NCBI GenBank assembly: GCA_947095535.1 | Contig: OX352773.1 | Coordinates: 89,252,670 to 89,316,669, forward strand | DNA: 64,000 nucleotides | From: Poecilobothrus nobilitatus | Lineage: Eukaryota > Arthropoda > Insecta > Diptera > Dolichopodidae | Direction of reading: 5' to 3' | Part shown: positions 11,640 to 23,629 of the stretch, in pieces | Numbering within the stretch: the first letter of the stretch is position 1 | How the letters are laid out: every line of letters starts with the position of its first letter | The notes under the pieces: model-generated | What the model was told of the DNA's origin: nothing | Database searches by the model: none | The model's input: only the letters and a program-made list of their open reading frames with translations | Made by a program: the position numbers and the translations under genes

Positions 11640-12260
11640 TTTTATGTATTTTAAGGCCCTACTTTTGAATTTAGTGGGGTTGATAATTTCTGTAATGGCG
11701 AGTGGTAGCAGATTAAATGTGCGAATGGTAGAAGGAATCAAATTTTTTTAGATGCTTTTGAGTTTTATTACGTGAAACCTCTATCTGAATTCTAGTTCTT
11801 GTTGATCTACCTAGGATGTGCATTCTGTTAGTAATTTTTGAATTATTATACACTACACCTAAAGTAGCAAACAAGATTATTTCCAAAACCAACAAAGATA
11901 GAACCTTTAAATTTGGTAAACTGGTATTCTTTCGTGTTTTATCTATGTTTATGAAATTTATGAGGGTTTGGTCTATGTTCTCGGATCTTGGAAGCTTCCG
12001 AACGAGCCCCAGAGCAAACGAGTATATCTCCATAACCAACAAAGATAGAATCTTTAAATTTAGCACAAAGGTGTTCTGACATGTTTTCTTATGTCCCTGA
12101 GATGGAATTGGAGCGGCAATTCGGATACCTGACACACGCCCCTCAAGGGCTAACAAGCATATCTTCAAAATTAATAAAGGTAGAACTATTTTGTTATAAT
12201 ATGTACGTCTATATTTTAAGCACAAAATTATAAAATTGAAAAAAACGAAGTTTCTACACA
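11640..12260 (-). repeat. imperfect tandem repeat block, possibly derived from a LINE 3' region
   Basis: Three related units run through this block. The core caacaaagatagaaycttta starts at 11890 and 12037, and a diverged version starts at about 12172, giving spacings near 147 and 135 bp. The repeats keep one long minus-strand frame open (11713-12261, 182 codons) with a shorter antisense frame on the plus strand. The peptide shows the same modules (LPNLKVLSLLVLEI, LNLKILSLLVMEI, LPLLILKICLLAL). Its end (RSTRTRIQIEVSRNKTQKH) faintly recalls the segment near the C-terminus of some LINE polymerases. The frame is more likely a by-product of repetition than a gene. Confidence 0.5.
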
Positions 12261-13079
12261 AAATAAATTTCGTATTAGTAAAAACGACTGAGAAAAAAAT
12301 TGTGTTAAAATGAGGGCGAACCTAAAAGTTCGTTGGATCAAAAAGTGTTCTATGAAAAAGTTGTTGCTCTTTATTTGTGTAACAACTTTCCCTTAATAAA
12401 TTTTTTCATAATATTTTTTCTGTTTCCAAATATTCGTATAAATTTAAAAATGGCTCTATTAAGTGGAACTTGGAAGTGGCACTAAATTCTATCAAAAGCT
12501 TTTCAATCCAAAATAATTATCTACTTCAAAATCTTAAATATAAATTTTTATCTATTTCTTTTCAGCTAAGTATTTGAGGTTCAAAATTTTGGCGCCAAAA
12601 CAAATCGCGAATAAGCGATCGATAAAAAAATAAAAATTCTTCCTAATTTCTAAAACAGTGTAATTGAAAATTATATATTGTAATTATAATTTAAATTGAC
12701 ATTGATATTTAAATTTATTACTAAAAATAAATTTCTTTAAAATAATTCTTTATATATTTTTTTAAAAGAATATATTTATTTATTAATTTTCCATAACAAA
12801 AATTTTTTAAAATCAATTTTTTTATTAACCTCCATAATAATTCTTTAACAAAAAAACATTTCTTCTAAAAGTTCAATTTTTAATTATTTTTCTTTATAAT
12901 TTCTATAATAAAGAATACCGAAAACAAAAACAAATACAACAAAAAGTACTTCCTCACATTTTTAATTATTATCCCAATTAATAGTTTTATAAATCTTATT
13001 GTCTTACATCAAAATTCCATTAAAAAATTATAGCGAAAGTATCCATTTGATTTTTAATACATACCTACATAGTTTTTTT
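12261..13079. other. AT-rich noncoding DNA
   Basis: No gene found. A 14-bp perfect palindrome ttttggcgccaaaa lies at 12587-12600, close to gcgatcgat. Otherwise the segment is dominated by A/T runs. Confidence 0.55.
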
Positions 13080-13910
13080 TAGCACATTTCCAAAACAATT
13101 TTTAAAAAAATGTATCTATTAGTTTCGCTCTGTCCGTCTGTCTGTACGTCTGATTACAAAACTTCTAAGCCGTTAAAGATAGAGAAAAATAAATTTAACC
13201 ATGGATATGTCTCATAAAATTATTAATGTTGTAGAAAAACTTTTTCATGTAGCCCCATTCATTACGGAGCTACAGCTCTTCAAACTTTAAAAAAGCCCTA
13301 TTTTTAAATGCGCATATCTCATGTTCTGCTTAAAATTTTTTCAATATGAAAACGCCATTCGACATATATTTTTTTACCTTTATAAATTAATATCAAAATT
13401 ATACAAGATTTTTAAATTTACCGTTATGTGAAAACCAAATTTTGCATGATTTTTCTACCTTCATAACTCCGGCACTCTTTTAGATAGGAACTTGACAAGA
13501 CAAGAAAAATTTTTAGACAAAAAAGAACTTTTAGAATTAGTATAAGTTTCCTCAGAAATTTTTTTTGGACCACCCCCTGTTTATGATCTATTAGGGCTCA
13601 TAAAATGAAAATGAGCTTTTTTTAGACATCTGTAACTTAGGCAACTGTACACTTTTTTCTTCGGCACGACATAAAAATTTAAGCTCCAGTAATATATTTT
13701 TACTTGTGTTAACGGTTTTTTTAGTTATATAGGATTCCAGAGTTACAGCCTCTGAAAATTGCAAAATAGTCTTATTTTCACATTTTTCTTATTATGTATA
13801 TGAAATTTTGGTGCAAGTCACAAATTCTAAACAGTTTATATTATCTTTTGGCAATGCGTGATTTAAAAACCGTTGGTTTACATTCTGCCTTGTTTTTTTT
13901 TTTTTTTGAA
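13080..13910 (+). repeat. dispersed repeat R2, copy 1 (most complete)
   Basis: It matches copies at 22545-23300 and 34345-35210 block by block: ctattagtttcrctctgtccgtctg, ttaaccatgg then gtctc, aatgttgtagaa, atgtagccccattcattac, agctacag, cataactccggcactctttta, ccctgtttatgatctattag, tctgtaacttaggca, gttaacggttttt, ttatataggatt and attctgcc. It ends in a T run. No reading frame and no terminal inverted repeats are visible, so it is an unclassified noncoding repeat. Confidence 0.75.
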
Positions 13911-15264
13911 AGACCTCTAAAAAACAGACAATAATAACTTTAAAAATAAAAAATCTTAATGATTTGTTTATTTTTTACCATTTTTTTTCACAAATATTAT
14001 TTTAACATTAAATATTTTAACGTAAAGATTCTTATGATTTCCCTTGAAGTCTTAAATTTCATATAAATAAATCCGCCCCAGTAAAATTCCCAAAAAAAAA
14101 AAAGTTATGATTTATTGCAAAACAATAAGAATAATTTTTAATTTTTTTTAATTTTTTTTAATTTTTTTAACGTAAAACGAATAAAATAGTGATGTAAAGT
14201 AAAATAATCCTGTTATTGTTTATAATAAATATAAAAAAAAAATTAGTTTTGGTTATTTATTAAAAATTTCAAAACAAAATAAAAAATAAAACTATACCTA
14301 ATAAAACATTAAAAGAAAGAAAAAGATAGATTGAAAACATTAAAATCCCACATAACTACATGCAAGTTTTACACGCATTCTTTTTAATGATTTTCTTTTG
14401 AAAAGAAAACAAAAAACGTACAATTTTTATTTTTTTTTTCTACTTCTAAATGGCTTACGACCTTCGCCTCCAAATGGTACATTTTTTTTTCTTTTCATTT
14501 TGATCGTTTTGATGCTAAGGTGTTTTTTTTTTTTTTTCTTTTTCAAATATAAATCTACTTTACAAAATATAAATCACAACAGCAGAAAAATACACCGTGA
14601 TCTATAAAAATTCATTAAACTTATAAAGCATTGAAAATGTGAAAATGGAGGCAAATGATCGAAATGAATTGACAAAGTTATAATTGTATAAGAAGATACT
14701 TAGAGCAGTATAAAATGATCATACTTTGCCGAATTATTTTTTTATTAGACCATAGGTCCGATTGAAGTTTCGAAAAGATCTACTGCGCCATTGCTTTGTA
14801 ACTTTTACAGCTAAAACTACACTAAAAACAAATAACTTCGGTGTAGCTTTGATTTGAAAGATTTCTTTCTTCTAAGATTTATTTAACTCAATATATCTGT
14901 TAAACGGTTCAAAATAACAATTCTGTTAAACAACCATTATATACCCCATAAAACTACGTTTCAACAGATGTATTTTATATATTTTAGGATCATAGCCGTA
15001 GACACAACGTGACTTCCATATCAAAAAATGGAGTTTTTTTTTAATACTGAATTTTTTTTTTTTTTAATTTCAATGGAATTTCTTCAAATAACTGATTTTT
15101 TGAATGACAAAAGTTGGCGAATATTCCAAGCTTTAAATATTGGTGTCAAGCTTGATCCTCGCTTACATGCTTCACGAATTATAACAACAATTATAACGCA
15201 AAAACCCTAAATTTTCTTAAAAAAATTGAAAATATTGTAAGACTTTTTCGGAACATTTTCCCAA
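13911..15264. other. AT-rich noncoding DNA
   Basis: No gene or known repeat. The frames at 14398-14607 and 15028-15210 start in T-rich low-complexity DNA and show no family resemblance. A tandem aatttttttt motif occurs at about 14136-14170. Confidence 0.55.
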
Positions 15265-15450
15265 GATCCTATTACACTAACCACTTATCACTAATCAAAT
15301 AATCAAATTATATAAGTTTTTATTGCTTACCAAACCGTATTTGATAAGAACATAATAAACTTTTGGTTATGGTAAAAAAATACTCACTTATCAAAACAAA
15401 AAAAAAATTTATTATTTGCTTGGTGATAAGTGGTTGGTGCAATACGGTCC
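15265..15450. mobile_element. small inverted-repeat element (MITE)
   Basis: The left arm 15265-15303 contains aaccacttatcac then caaataat. It is mirrored by the right arm 15411-15450 (attatttg then gtgataagtggtt) with a few mismatches over about 38 bp. The interior is short, AT-rich and noncoding, and repeats cacttatca. No unambiguous target duplication was seen, so the superfamily cannot be assigned. The copy is non-autonomous. Confidence 0.65.
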
Positions 15451-16629
15451 AAATACAGCTATTCTTATAAAGGTTAAAGTTAAACTTTAGTTCGAAACTT
15501 AAAGTTCAAACAATTTGTATAATTTTTCAAACTATCTGTGGAAATTCAATCTTAAGATTTGTGGAAAAAAAAAATTTGTTTTTTGCTTCTTGTTAATAAA
15601 CAGCTGCAGTTTCAAAACTATTATTAACTGCAAAAGAATCATAATTTAACTTAAAAAACTTAAACACATATTTAAAATTCCTAGACAGACACGATATACA
15701 AATATACGATTTACAAAGAAGAGAGAATTATTTTTGTTTTTCATGTTTTTTTTTTTTTTTAATATTTAATAGTAATTTCTATTGTTTAAAGTCATTAAAA
15801 AAAAAAAATTTATTTTCTTTTTTGTTTGTTGTTTTTATTTTTTTTTTTTCTATAAAAATTTCCTTATTATTTATTAAGAAAAAATGAATTGTTTGGCAAA
15901 ATTTAAAATCAAACAAAATTTATTTCTCCTGTTCTTAAATTTTTTTACTTTATGACCTTATGTTTTATAAATAAATTTTAATATTTATTTTTGTTTTTTT
16001 TTTTTTGGTATTTCTAATTTTTTTTTTTATAATAAAAAAAAATGATTGTTTTAATTCTTTTGAATTGTGAACTTATCGCATCTTTCATTATTTTACATGA
16101 ACAATAATCCGGAAATTGTTGAATAATGATTTGTTAATATATGAACAGATTGAATTCTGATGGTGTAATTGTATCTTTTGTGTTTTTTAAATATATGATA
16201 TAAAAATAATTTTTTAATATTTTTAAAAAATATTAGTACCTATTGATTATTAAAAAAATGTATTACCTGTTTTCGTATTTTGTCATAAAAAGTCAAAATT
16301 CTAAGTTCATATCATGGACTTTCATGTACATCTCGCACACGGAATCTATTACTCATATCTGTATTCTCATCTGAAAGAAGCCGAATGTATACAATATGAA
16401 AAAATTCAAAAGAAAATTATATATATTTTCCTTCAATCAACATTACGAAACTATTTACAGTTCCGAACATTCCGAAACTATTCCACCATGTGTACTGATC
16501 ATTTCATTACTTATTCAACCCAAACAGTGTTTTTTTATTATATATAAAACACAAAAGATCGTTTATTTGGATTAAAAATAAAAAATGAAAAAAAAGTTAT
16601 TTTATTAACAACAACCGTTGTACCGTACC
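15451..16629. other. AT-rich noncoding DNA, T-run rich
   Basis: Several long T runs lie near 15750, 15840, 15995 and 16020. The frame 16314-16547 (77 codons) has mixed composition but no recognisable domain, no splice context and no homologue I know. Confidence 0.5.
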
Positions 16630-17110
16630 CATTGATTTATTTTTGACATATTTAATTAGAAAGTTTTTCCAAAGATAATTTTAGTTTTGTGTAGAGTTAC
16701 CAAAACTTCCTAAGATTTAAAGTAAATATTAACAACTTTCTGGAAATTTGAAATTAATTTTCATTCTCTAAACTTAATTTTCCTTATCTAAACAGTAACT
16801 ATATTAGTACGGAAGGCCATATCGTTGCACTATTTCCGTAGTCGGACATCTTAAAAAATGTTAAAAGTGAGATAATTATGCTAATCTGTTGATAAATATT
16901 TGATTTTATCTGGCGCCGAAGCCGGTTATCTTAAAATGTAATTCTATTTTTCATAGGGACGGAAATATTTTTATGGAACAAAAATAATTTCTTAAAAATT
17001 ATAGTTCAAGACTAGGACAATTTAAAATAATCAGATATTATATTAAGTAATAAAAAAAGGGGGTGGTGTTTAGAGAATTAAATAGAGGACACTTTTGCTC
17101 GTTCCACTTT
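16630..17110 (+). repeat. dispersed repeat R4, copy 1
   Basis: It shares with 27985-28225 the ordered blocks aatattaacaactttc, atttgaaatyaattttcatt, a taaacagta/caagcagta segment, then ggtggtgtttag and gaggacactttgctcgtttcac-like sequence. The middles differ: this copy carries a tctggcgccgaagccgg segment that the other lacks. Confidence 0.5.
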
Positions 17111-19127
17111 TGTTAAAAAAAAAAGTAAAACCATCTTATCAATCTGTCTCTTCTTTAATAACCAATTAAATCCTAAGATAAGTGAATCTTTGCATATAAT
17201 CTGTGGTGTTAGATTTACAAATTCTGTTATTAAACATTATTTCCTTTTTCTTTTTTGTAAGTTTTTATGAAGTTGGTGGTATGCTGAAAGCTCTCTCTGT
17301 CAGTGGATTATTTTCTACAAAATAATTCTGCAACTGTTTTGACATATTTAAAAATTTTTCAACACATTTTCGAAAATTATTTTTTAAGCTTTTTATTGGA
17401 AATATTTTCATAATCACTATCTTCAATTGGCTGTGTTGCATTGACCACGTTAACCATGTCATGTAGATACTACATGTTTACATTCAAATATTTTTTAAAT
17501 GTTAACTTTTCTCTCACAAACTTGCAAATTAGACGTAAAAAAAGAATTAATAAACATTGTATAGGCGTTGTAGGTAAAAAAATATGGCGACCTAAGAGAA
17601 ATTTCCGCAATTTATGAATCACATTGTAGCGAAAACGTCTTATAACACTTTTACTGGGTTTACTGTATTTTACTTTTTTACTTTATTAAAAACAATTTTT
17701 TAGAATCCAGAGTCACCAACTATGGCAAGTTTTCGATATAATTAAAACAACTTTATTAGTTTTGTTTTATGACTACCTATCTTTAATACTCCTTAAAAAC
17801 TGATTTAAAAATTAAATTTAGTTCTTACGTATACTACACGCATTATTACAAAGTACAGATATTTTTTCGAGTGTAATTTAATTCACTCAATTATTTACTC
17901 ATAAATGAACTAGTTATATTATTATCAATTGTGATCGATCATTACTTTATGTTCTTATAGTCGAGTAGCCTAAGTTAAACAATTTATACACTCTAGTGAA
18001 TAACAATATCTAATATTTATTTTAAATTTTATTATCAATTTTAAATCGGACCCAACAGTAATAAATTTTTTTTTAATCTAATCTGTTATGTTATTGACCA
18101 CAAGATTGACCTTTTTTTTTATTTGCAATTTTGCTGAACAGAACTAAATTTAACTAAATTTCAAATTTTCAACTATGAAACGATTTTTTATAAATTATTA
18201 TATTAAATACAAAATTTTATAGAAATCTAAAACTGTCTAATAAATATTTTATAGATTCACTATTAATTTATATATATATACTATTAAATATTACTTATGT
18301 AACATAATATTACTATTAAAATATTCACAGATAATAATATTTTTTTCATTTTTTTGTTTCCAAATTTTAATTAATATTTCAAATTTTTATATTCTTTGTT
18401 TTTAATAACCGTAACCCCATTATTCTTTCCATTTAACAAAAAAAATTTTCACTCAATTATTTTAACAATAATTACTATACCTTTTAATTACATCAATAAA
18501 AAATTTTCAAAAATTTTCCCAATTTTCCATTAAATAATTTTAATTATACCGTTAATAAAATAATTTCCAGATAAAATTTTAAATTTTCAATAAATTAAGA
18601 TGAAAAAAAAAAAAAAAAAACCACTCAAAAATTTATTCACTCTATTAAAAATATCAAAAAAAAGAAACACTAATTTTATGCTCTAAATAATCAAGAACAG
18701 AAAAGAAAAACAAAATCTATAAAATAATAAAATAAGAAAATTATAGCATCCAAATTATTTTCTTTATGAATATGTAAGTAAAGAAAAACATACTTATATG
18801 TATAATATTTAGTTTTCCCCATTTTTAAAATTTGTTTATTTTAAAATTTGTGTAACCAAATTTTAATATTTTATAAACAAATATAAAAAAAAAAAAACAA
18901 TAAAAAAAAAAAAAATAAAGAAAAATAAGTCGCCAAAGGCAATTTGTTCACTCAATTTCAGTAAATCACTAAAAACTGTTAAGACAATTGTTTCTTATCA
19001 ATCTTTTTTCTTAAATCATATTATAAAGACCCCAGCCAGCAAAATAATTTTTTTAATGAAACTAAAAGTTAGAATTTAAGCAGTTTTGAAAAATATTTAA
19101 AATGATGGTTCTGACTGTTTACCACAG
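17111..19127. other. AT-rich noncoding DNA
   Basis: No gene recognised. The minus-strand frame 17265-17462 (65 codons) has fairly normal composition but no known motif or neighbour. Long A runs lie near 18605 and 18885-18915. Confidence 0.5.
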
Positions 19128-19510
19128 AGTAATAATGTTAATAATTAATACTAAAACCAATAATAATAGCTGTTACAGTGGGTGTGACAGTGGGGTTGCT
19201 TTCAATTATTATCTCATCTAGGAAGGTGTTATAACTACTGCTTGTTGTAACTGTTGATGGCTTCATCACTAATAGCAAAATAGTAATAATAATTCAAGGA
19301 TACATTGTTCCCTTACAGTCCCACTCCCCAATTCAAAGTTTCCATATTTCTCTCTGATTGCTAATACATATAGTACGTTAATAGTTAAGGGTTTTCATCA
19401 TATTATATTAGTTAGCTAAAGGGGACGGTGGAGTTACGAATTATAGCTAAAGAGGGAATTCTTGGGGATTTTGAAAAATTTCAACCTCCCTTAGAAAAAA
19501 AATCAAATAA
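19128..19510 (+). mobile_element. long tRNA-headed SINE (SINE-L), 5'-truncated copy
   Basis: It matches the 3' two-thirds of the copy at 47060-47695: gttaataattaat, gacagtggggttgc, ttcaattattay, gttgtaactgttgatggct, tcactratagyaaaat, ccttacagtyccactc and caatt...gtttcc. Both end in an A-rich tail (here near 19495-19505). The tRNA-like head present in the other copy is missing, as expected for incomplete reverse transcription. Confidence 0.7.
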
Positions 19511-20140
19511 AACAATATTAAATATTGAATGCAATGTTGCTAATTTTAAATTATTAATATTTCGTACAGTTTTGATTTAAAATGTCTCAAAAAATAGACC
19601 TATAAACAATAATCTCCAGATTGAATCTTTATATAATTAATGCTTTAAAAAAAATCACTTATACTATACATATTTCACACCAATAATTTTAAATATATGA
19701 ATTGATTCGAAACAATTGAAAATCAACGAGATGAAACAATAAATTTCTGTCTTATAAGTATGAAGAGTATAAAAATGATAATTCTTAAAAATAAATAAAT
19801 TAAATAATTAATTACCACTTATATTAATTTATTACAACAAAAGACGTAATGTCAGGGCTATTGACAAGATTTTATAAAATATTATTAAGTGTACAGTCGG
19901 CGCTTAAAATAATAACACTAAAAACCGCATTGTAATGTCTTAAAATTAAATTTAAATAAATGAGAATATACATGAGAATATCTCTTAACATATTATATCT
20001 GGGCAAAAAAACACAAGAACTTATTAAAAACTATTAAGAAAACCTCTCACGTGAGCTTTTAGTAACGTTTATGAGAGTATTATAATATAAGCCATGAAAA
20101 TAAATGTTAATTAAGGTAAGTACAATAAATATATTACTAT
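19511..20140. other. AT-rich noncoding DNA
   Basis: No gene or repeat recognised, except a single Tc1-like-looking end (tacagtcggcgcttaaaat at about 19892) with no partner end nearby. Confidence 0.5.
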
Positions 20141-20322
20141 TTTTTTTTTTAGGTTATTTGCCTTCCACATAAATGTGACAAGACAATTACACAGTCCTTC
20201 CTTTTGAAGTGTTGCTGTAAATGTCCTAAGGGGGTGGTATTCGAACCCACAAAACCTCGGTGTTTATAGCGTAAAGGGGGTTCCCTTTATACACTCTTAT
20301 CTACTAGACCACCGAGGGTCCC
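20141..20322 (-). mobile_element. tRNA-derived SINE (SINE-A), copy 3, diverged
   Basis: The T run at 20141-20150 is the reverse-complemented A tail. It is followed by ccacataaatgtg, attacacag, gctgtaaatgtc, cgaacccac, cctcggtgtttatagcg and gaccaccgag in inverted order, ending with the tRNA-like head near 20322. It differs from the intact copies at many positions and has a small insertion in the anticodon-arm region (aaagggggttccc), so it is older. No clear target duplication. Confidence 0.8.
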
Positions 20323-21890
20323 ACCTATTGTTAGCATCAGGATGTGTAACAAAAAAGTCTATTTAAAAAAACATTATTATTTATTTTTAAATTAAAATAT
20401 TAAACGAACCCATTACGGAAATGAAGAACATATTTTTTCCTAATTTTAAAACTATAAAATTTTTAAATTGCTAAAAAATAAAAGAAATTTAAATTTAACA
20501 TACAACAGAACAGAGCATCCTTAATTATAAACATGAAATTTTACATTGTTATGTAATAATTTTATAACTATCTTCCATATCGAATTGATAAATTAATCAA
20601 ATAAATAAAAATAAAAAATATTAATCATATTCAATTATTATGATTTTATACATAATATACAGTTCACTAAATTTTCCAATTCAACTCTTTTATATTTTTA
20701 TATATAGTTACATACATATGTATGTCAAAAATACTTATATTTTCTAAAAAAAAAAAAAAAATTTTTTTTAAGAGATCTATTTATAAAACGTCAAATTCAA
20801 AACTATATTAAAACATTTTGTTTTCTTCTTTTTCCTGTTTTGTTTTTTTTTTTTTGCTTTTTTGTGTTTTTGTTTTTCTATTCGTCTTCTTAAAAAAAAT
20901 TAGAAAACTATTCACATGTTTCAATTTTATTACTTATAATACTATACTGCTTGCACTTTGAACTAAAAACCAAAAAATATTTTCCCCTCTGATTCATCAC
21001 TTCACTTCATTCTCGTTCTCGTTACTCCATCTCACAGTATAAACAATAATAAGAAATAAGAATAGTAAAATAACATCATAAATTCCCTTTTGTATTTTTT
21101 CTCTTAATCCCTCTCATACATTTTTCTTTCTTTTAATATTTTTCCCTTTAAAAATATTGTTCTTTTTCTGTTTATGAGGGAAGAGCAAGAGAGTAGGAGT
21201 AGAAAATGTGCGTATCTCTTTAATTAAACAAAGAGTAAAAAACAAAAAAAAAAAAGCACAAGATAAAAAATTAAAACAAATATTGCAAAATATAACAAAA
21301 GAAGAAAAGATTAAAAAAAAAATATAAAAAAAAAAAACAACATGTTTATAATGTTTCGTAAAATTTGTTTCTGAAAATAGTTCTATAAACATTTCTATTT
21401 TTAATCTTACGAAAATGTAGTAATTTTTTTATATTTTAATATTTCTTTAGTTTTTTAATTTAGTTTTTTCTTTTTTTTTTTTTTTTTTTTTGTTGTATTC
21501 AAAGAGATTTTTTTTTTTTTAATTTAATATTTTGATTTATCTTTAAATGAATAGCAAATTTAGACTTTACGTTTATAACATATCTTATATCTTGTTCAGA
21601 CTACACTGAAATCAATTATAAAATCACTTTTAAAAATAAATTTATTTTATTTGCGAACTTCTTTACATGAGTTTTACTTCGTTTTACATTAGTCGTATTT
21701 ACAGTTTATAATTCTTAGAAAAAGTTTGATAATTTTACAGCTATATGAAGCATTATCCTTTTAGAATTTCATATTTTCATTATACTATAGATACATTTAA
21801 ATTAAATTTTATTTAAAAGTATATAAGACTAGTATAATTACATATATTTTGAAGAATATCTCATTATGTTATTTATTTTAAGATATTTCC
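20323..21890. other. AT-rich noncoding DNA
   Basis: No gene. Low-complexity A and T runs are frequent, for instance near 20745, 20845, 21245 and 21470. The minus-strand frame 21114-21392 encodes a Phe-rich low-complexity peptide. Confidence 0.6.
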
Positions 21891-21893
21891 TAA

Positions 21894-22182
21894 AGGTGAT
21901 GACCCAATGCTCGAGTCGCTTCTAGCGTCGCATTCTAAATAAAATAAAGATCAAATGCTAGCTTGGCTTTATAACCAACAACCAGTATAAAACAAAACAA
22001 AAAAAAATGTATTGTCAATGCGAGTAAAAGTACAGAGTTGCTATCTAACGTCGCTTCCTAGCGTTCCTAGCGTGGAAGCGCTAGCAGCATTCCTAGCGTC
22101 GTTTTTCTATTTCGTCAAGTTTCATTTAAATAAATGTATTCTACTTAAACGTCAAAGCGACGCGAGCATTGGGTCATCACCT
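21894..22182. mobile_element. PIF/Harbinger-like MITE
   Basis: A 27-bp terminal inverted repeat with one mismatch brackets a 289-bp element. The left end starts aggtgatgacccaatgctcg and the right end finishes cgagcattgggtcatcacct. It is flanked by taa on both sides (21891-21893 and 22183-22185), a 3-bp TWA duplication typical of PIF/Harbinger transposons. The interior is relatively GC-rich and repeats a ctagcgtcg/ctagcgttc motif at least four times. It has no reading frame and must have been mobilised by a transposase supplied elsewhere. Confidence 0.85.
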
Positions 22183-22185
22183 TAA

Positions 22186-22544
22186 GTTTTATAACTAAAA
22201 AATTTCTAAATTTATTTTTTGATAATTGAACCCATATAGAATTCTCATTCCACTCTAACCTAATCTAGGAAAACCTCGCAGTAATTCTATATAAAAAGCT
22301 TAGAAAAAAAATATCTATTCTTTAGATCTTGACCTTCTATAGCTAGAAATAAAATGTGTGGAGAATGAATAAAGTTTTTAACCTGTTTGAAGTTTTAAGA
22401 ATTGTGAAGAAAAATATTTGGCAGAATAAAACAAAATATGTATAAAGGCTAAGAATAAAAAGTATACTAATTGTAAAATATCTTTAGAGAACAAAGACAA
22501 AAAGAATATAAAAAGTAAAAGTTTATAGTTAAGTGTTTAAATTT
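22186..22544. other. AT-rich noncoding DNA
   Basis: Nothing recognised. Confidence 0.5.
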
Positions 22545-23440
22545 GATTTCGATATCCGAAACAACTTTAAACATGTATTAATGTTTAAATTGATTTGAAA
22601 ACTGTGCTTATTTGAACTCTGCTCATCCGTCCGTCCGTTTGTTTACAAAAGATCAATTAAATTTTAACCATGGCCGGGTCTCTTATAAAAAAAATGTTAT
22701 GTGATAACTTTTTTATGTAGTCACATTCATACGAAGTTACAGTCTCTTAAAGTTTTAAAAAGCTTCAAATATGTATTTTTAGAATCTGTTTAACAATTTT
22801 TCAATCCAAAAACACTAAATAATGACAAAAGATATTTCAGCTTTAACAATCAATAACAAATTTTTTTTAAAACAATAACAAAACAAATTTTTAGCATGTT
22901 TTTGTATTTAGATTTACAGTTATTTGGGGTTATAAAGGAAGCAAACATTTTACAAGTTCCGCTCCCTTCATAAATATGGCACGCTTTTAGTTAGAAACTT
23001 AAATTATCTTTTAGATTTAGCATTATTTAATTTTGCTTCTCGTGTTTAAGAGCTCTGTTAGGAGTCAAAAATTGTAAATTTGCTATTTTCAGATACCAAT
23101 AACTTAGGCAAATTTTTTCAAAGAAACGGCAAAAAGTAAAGCTTCAAGATTATTAATTTTATATGCTTCAAGAGGCCCTCTTAATTATATAAGAGTTCCT
23201 TAAAATTGAAGGAACTGTCTATAGTTTTTTTTGTAACTTTTTATTGTCTTTTGGAAAATATGCACCTTTAGAAAGCTTTTCTTTTACATACTTTCGTTTT
23301 TTAATTTAAATAAATACAACTTAATTTATGATATTTTCCAAGTTTCAACTAATATTTTTGCAAACTAAGTTCCAATTTGTTTTGTGGTTTTGAAGAAAGA
23401 AGCAAACAAATAAACTTTTTAACTTATTAGTCAAATCTGG
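22545..23440 (+). repeat. dispersed repeat R2, copy 2
   Basis: It is collinear with the copy at 13080: catccgtccgtccgtt, ttaaccatgg then gggtctc, atgtagtcacattcat, cataaatatggcacgctttta, taacttaggcaaa, ttaattatataag and cttttggaaaatatgcacctt. The 3' limit is uncertain. There is no coding capacity. Confidence 0.65.
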
Positions 23441-23525
23441 TTTTTTTTTAAGTTCATTAAATATTTTAGATTAACTATCCAAAGTATTCCAAGTTCTATA
23501 AGCAAATTTTAAACTTTGATATTAA

Positions 23526-23625
23526 CCCTTGCAGTACCTTTTATACAATTGTACACATTTCATCACGTGAATAATACAATTTTATATTGCTGAATCACGT
23601 GATTATTCAGCATATAGTGAAAGGG
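23526..23625. mobile_element. 100-bp piggyBac-like mini-element
   Basis: The unit runs from ccctt to aaggg and is flanked exactly by ttaa on both sides (23522-23525 and 23626-23629), the target duplication of piggyBac elements. Their ends usually begin CCYT. The terminal repeats match only loosely past the first five bases. The interior contains cacgtga twice and the imperfect palindrome gctgaatcacgtgattattcagc broken around position 23600. Because it is so short and AT-rich, chance cannot be excluded. Confidence 0.5.
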
Positions 23626-23629
23626 TTAA

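Noticed and set aside
11816..12079. 87-codon plus-strand frame
   Set aside because: Antisense to the tandem-repeat block; both strands are open because of the repeat unit composition.
19892..19920. Tc1/mariner-like end tacagtcggcgcttaaaat
   Set aside because: No matching inverted end within a plausible distance and no TA-TA flanked pair; a single end is not enough.
21114..21392. 92-codon minus-strand frame, apparently a membrane protein
   Set aside because: The Phe-rich sequence comes from A runs on the plus strand; low complexity only.
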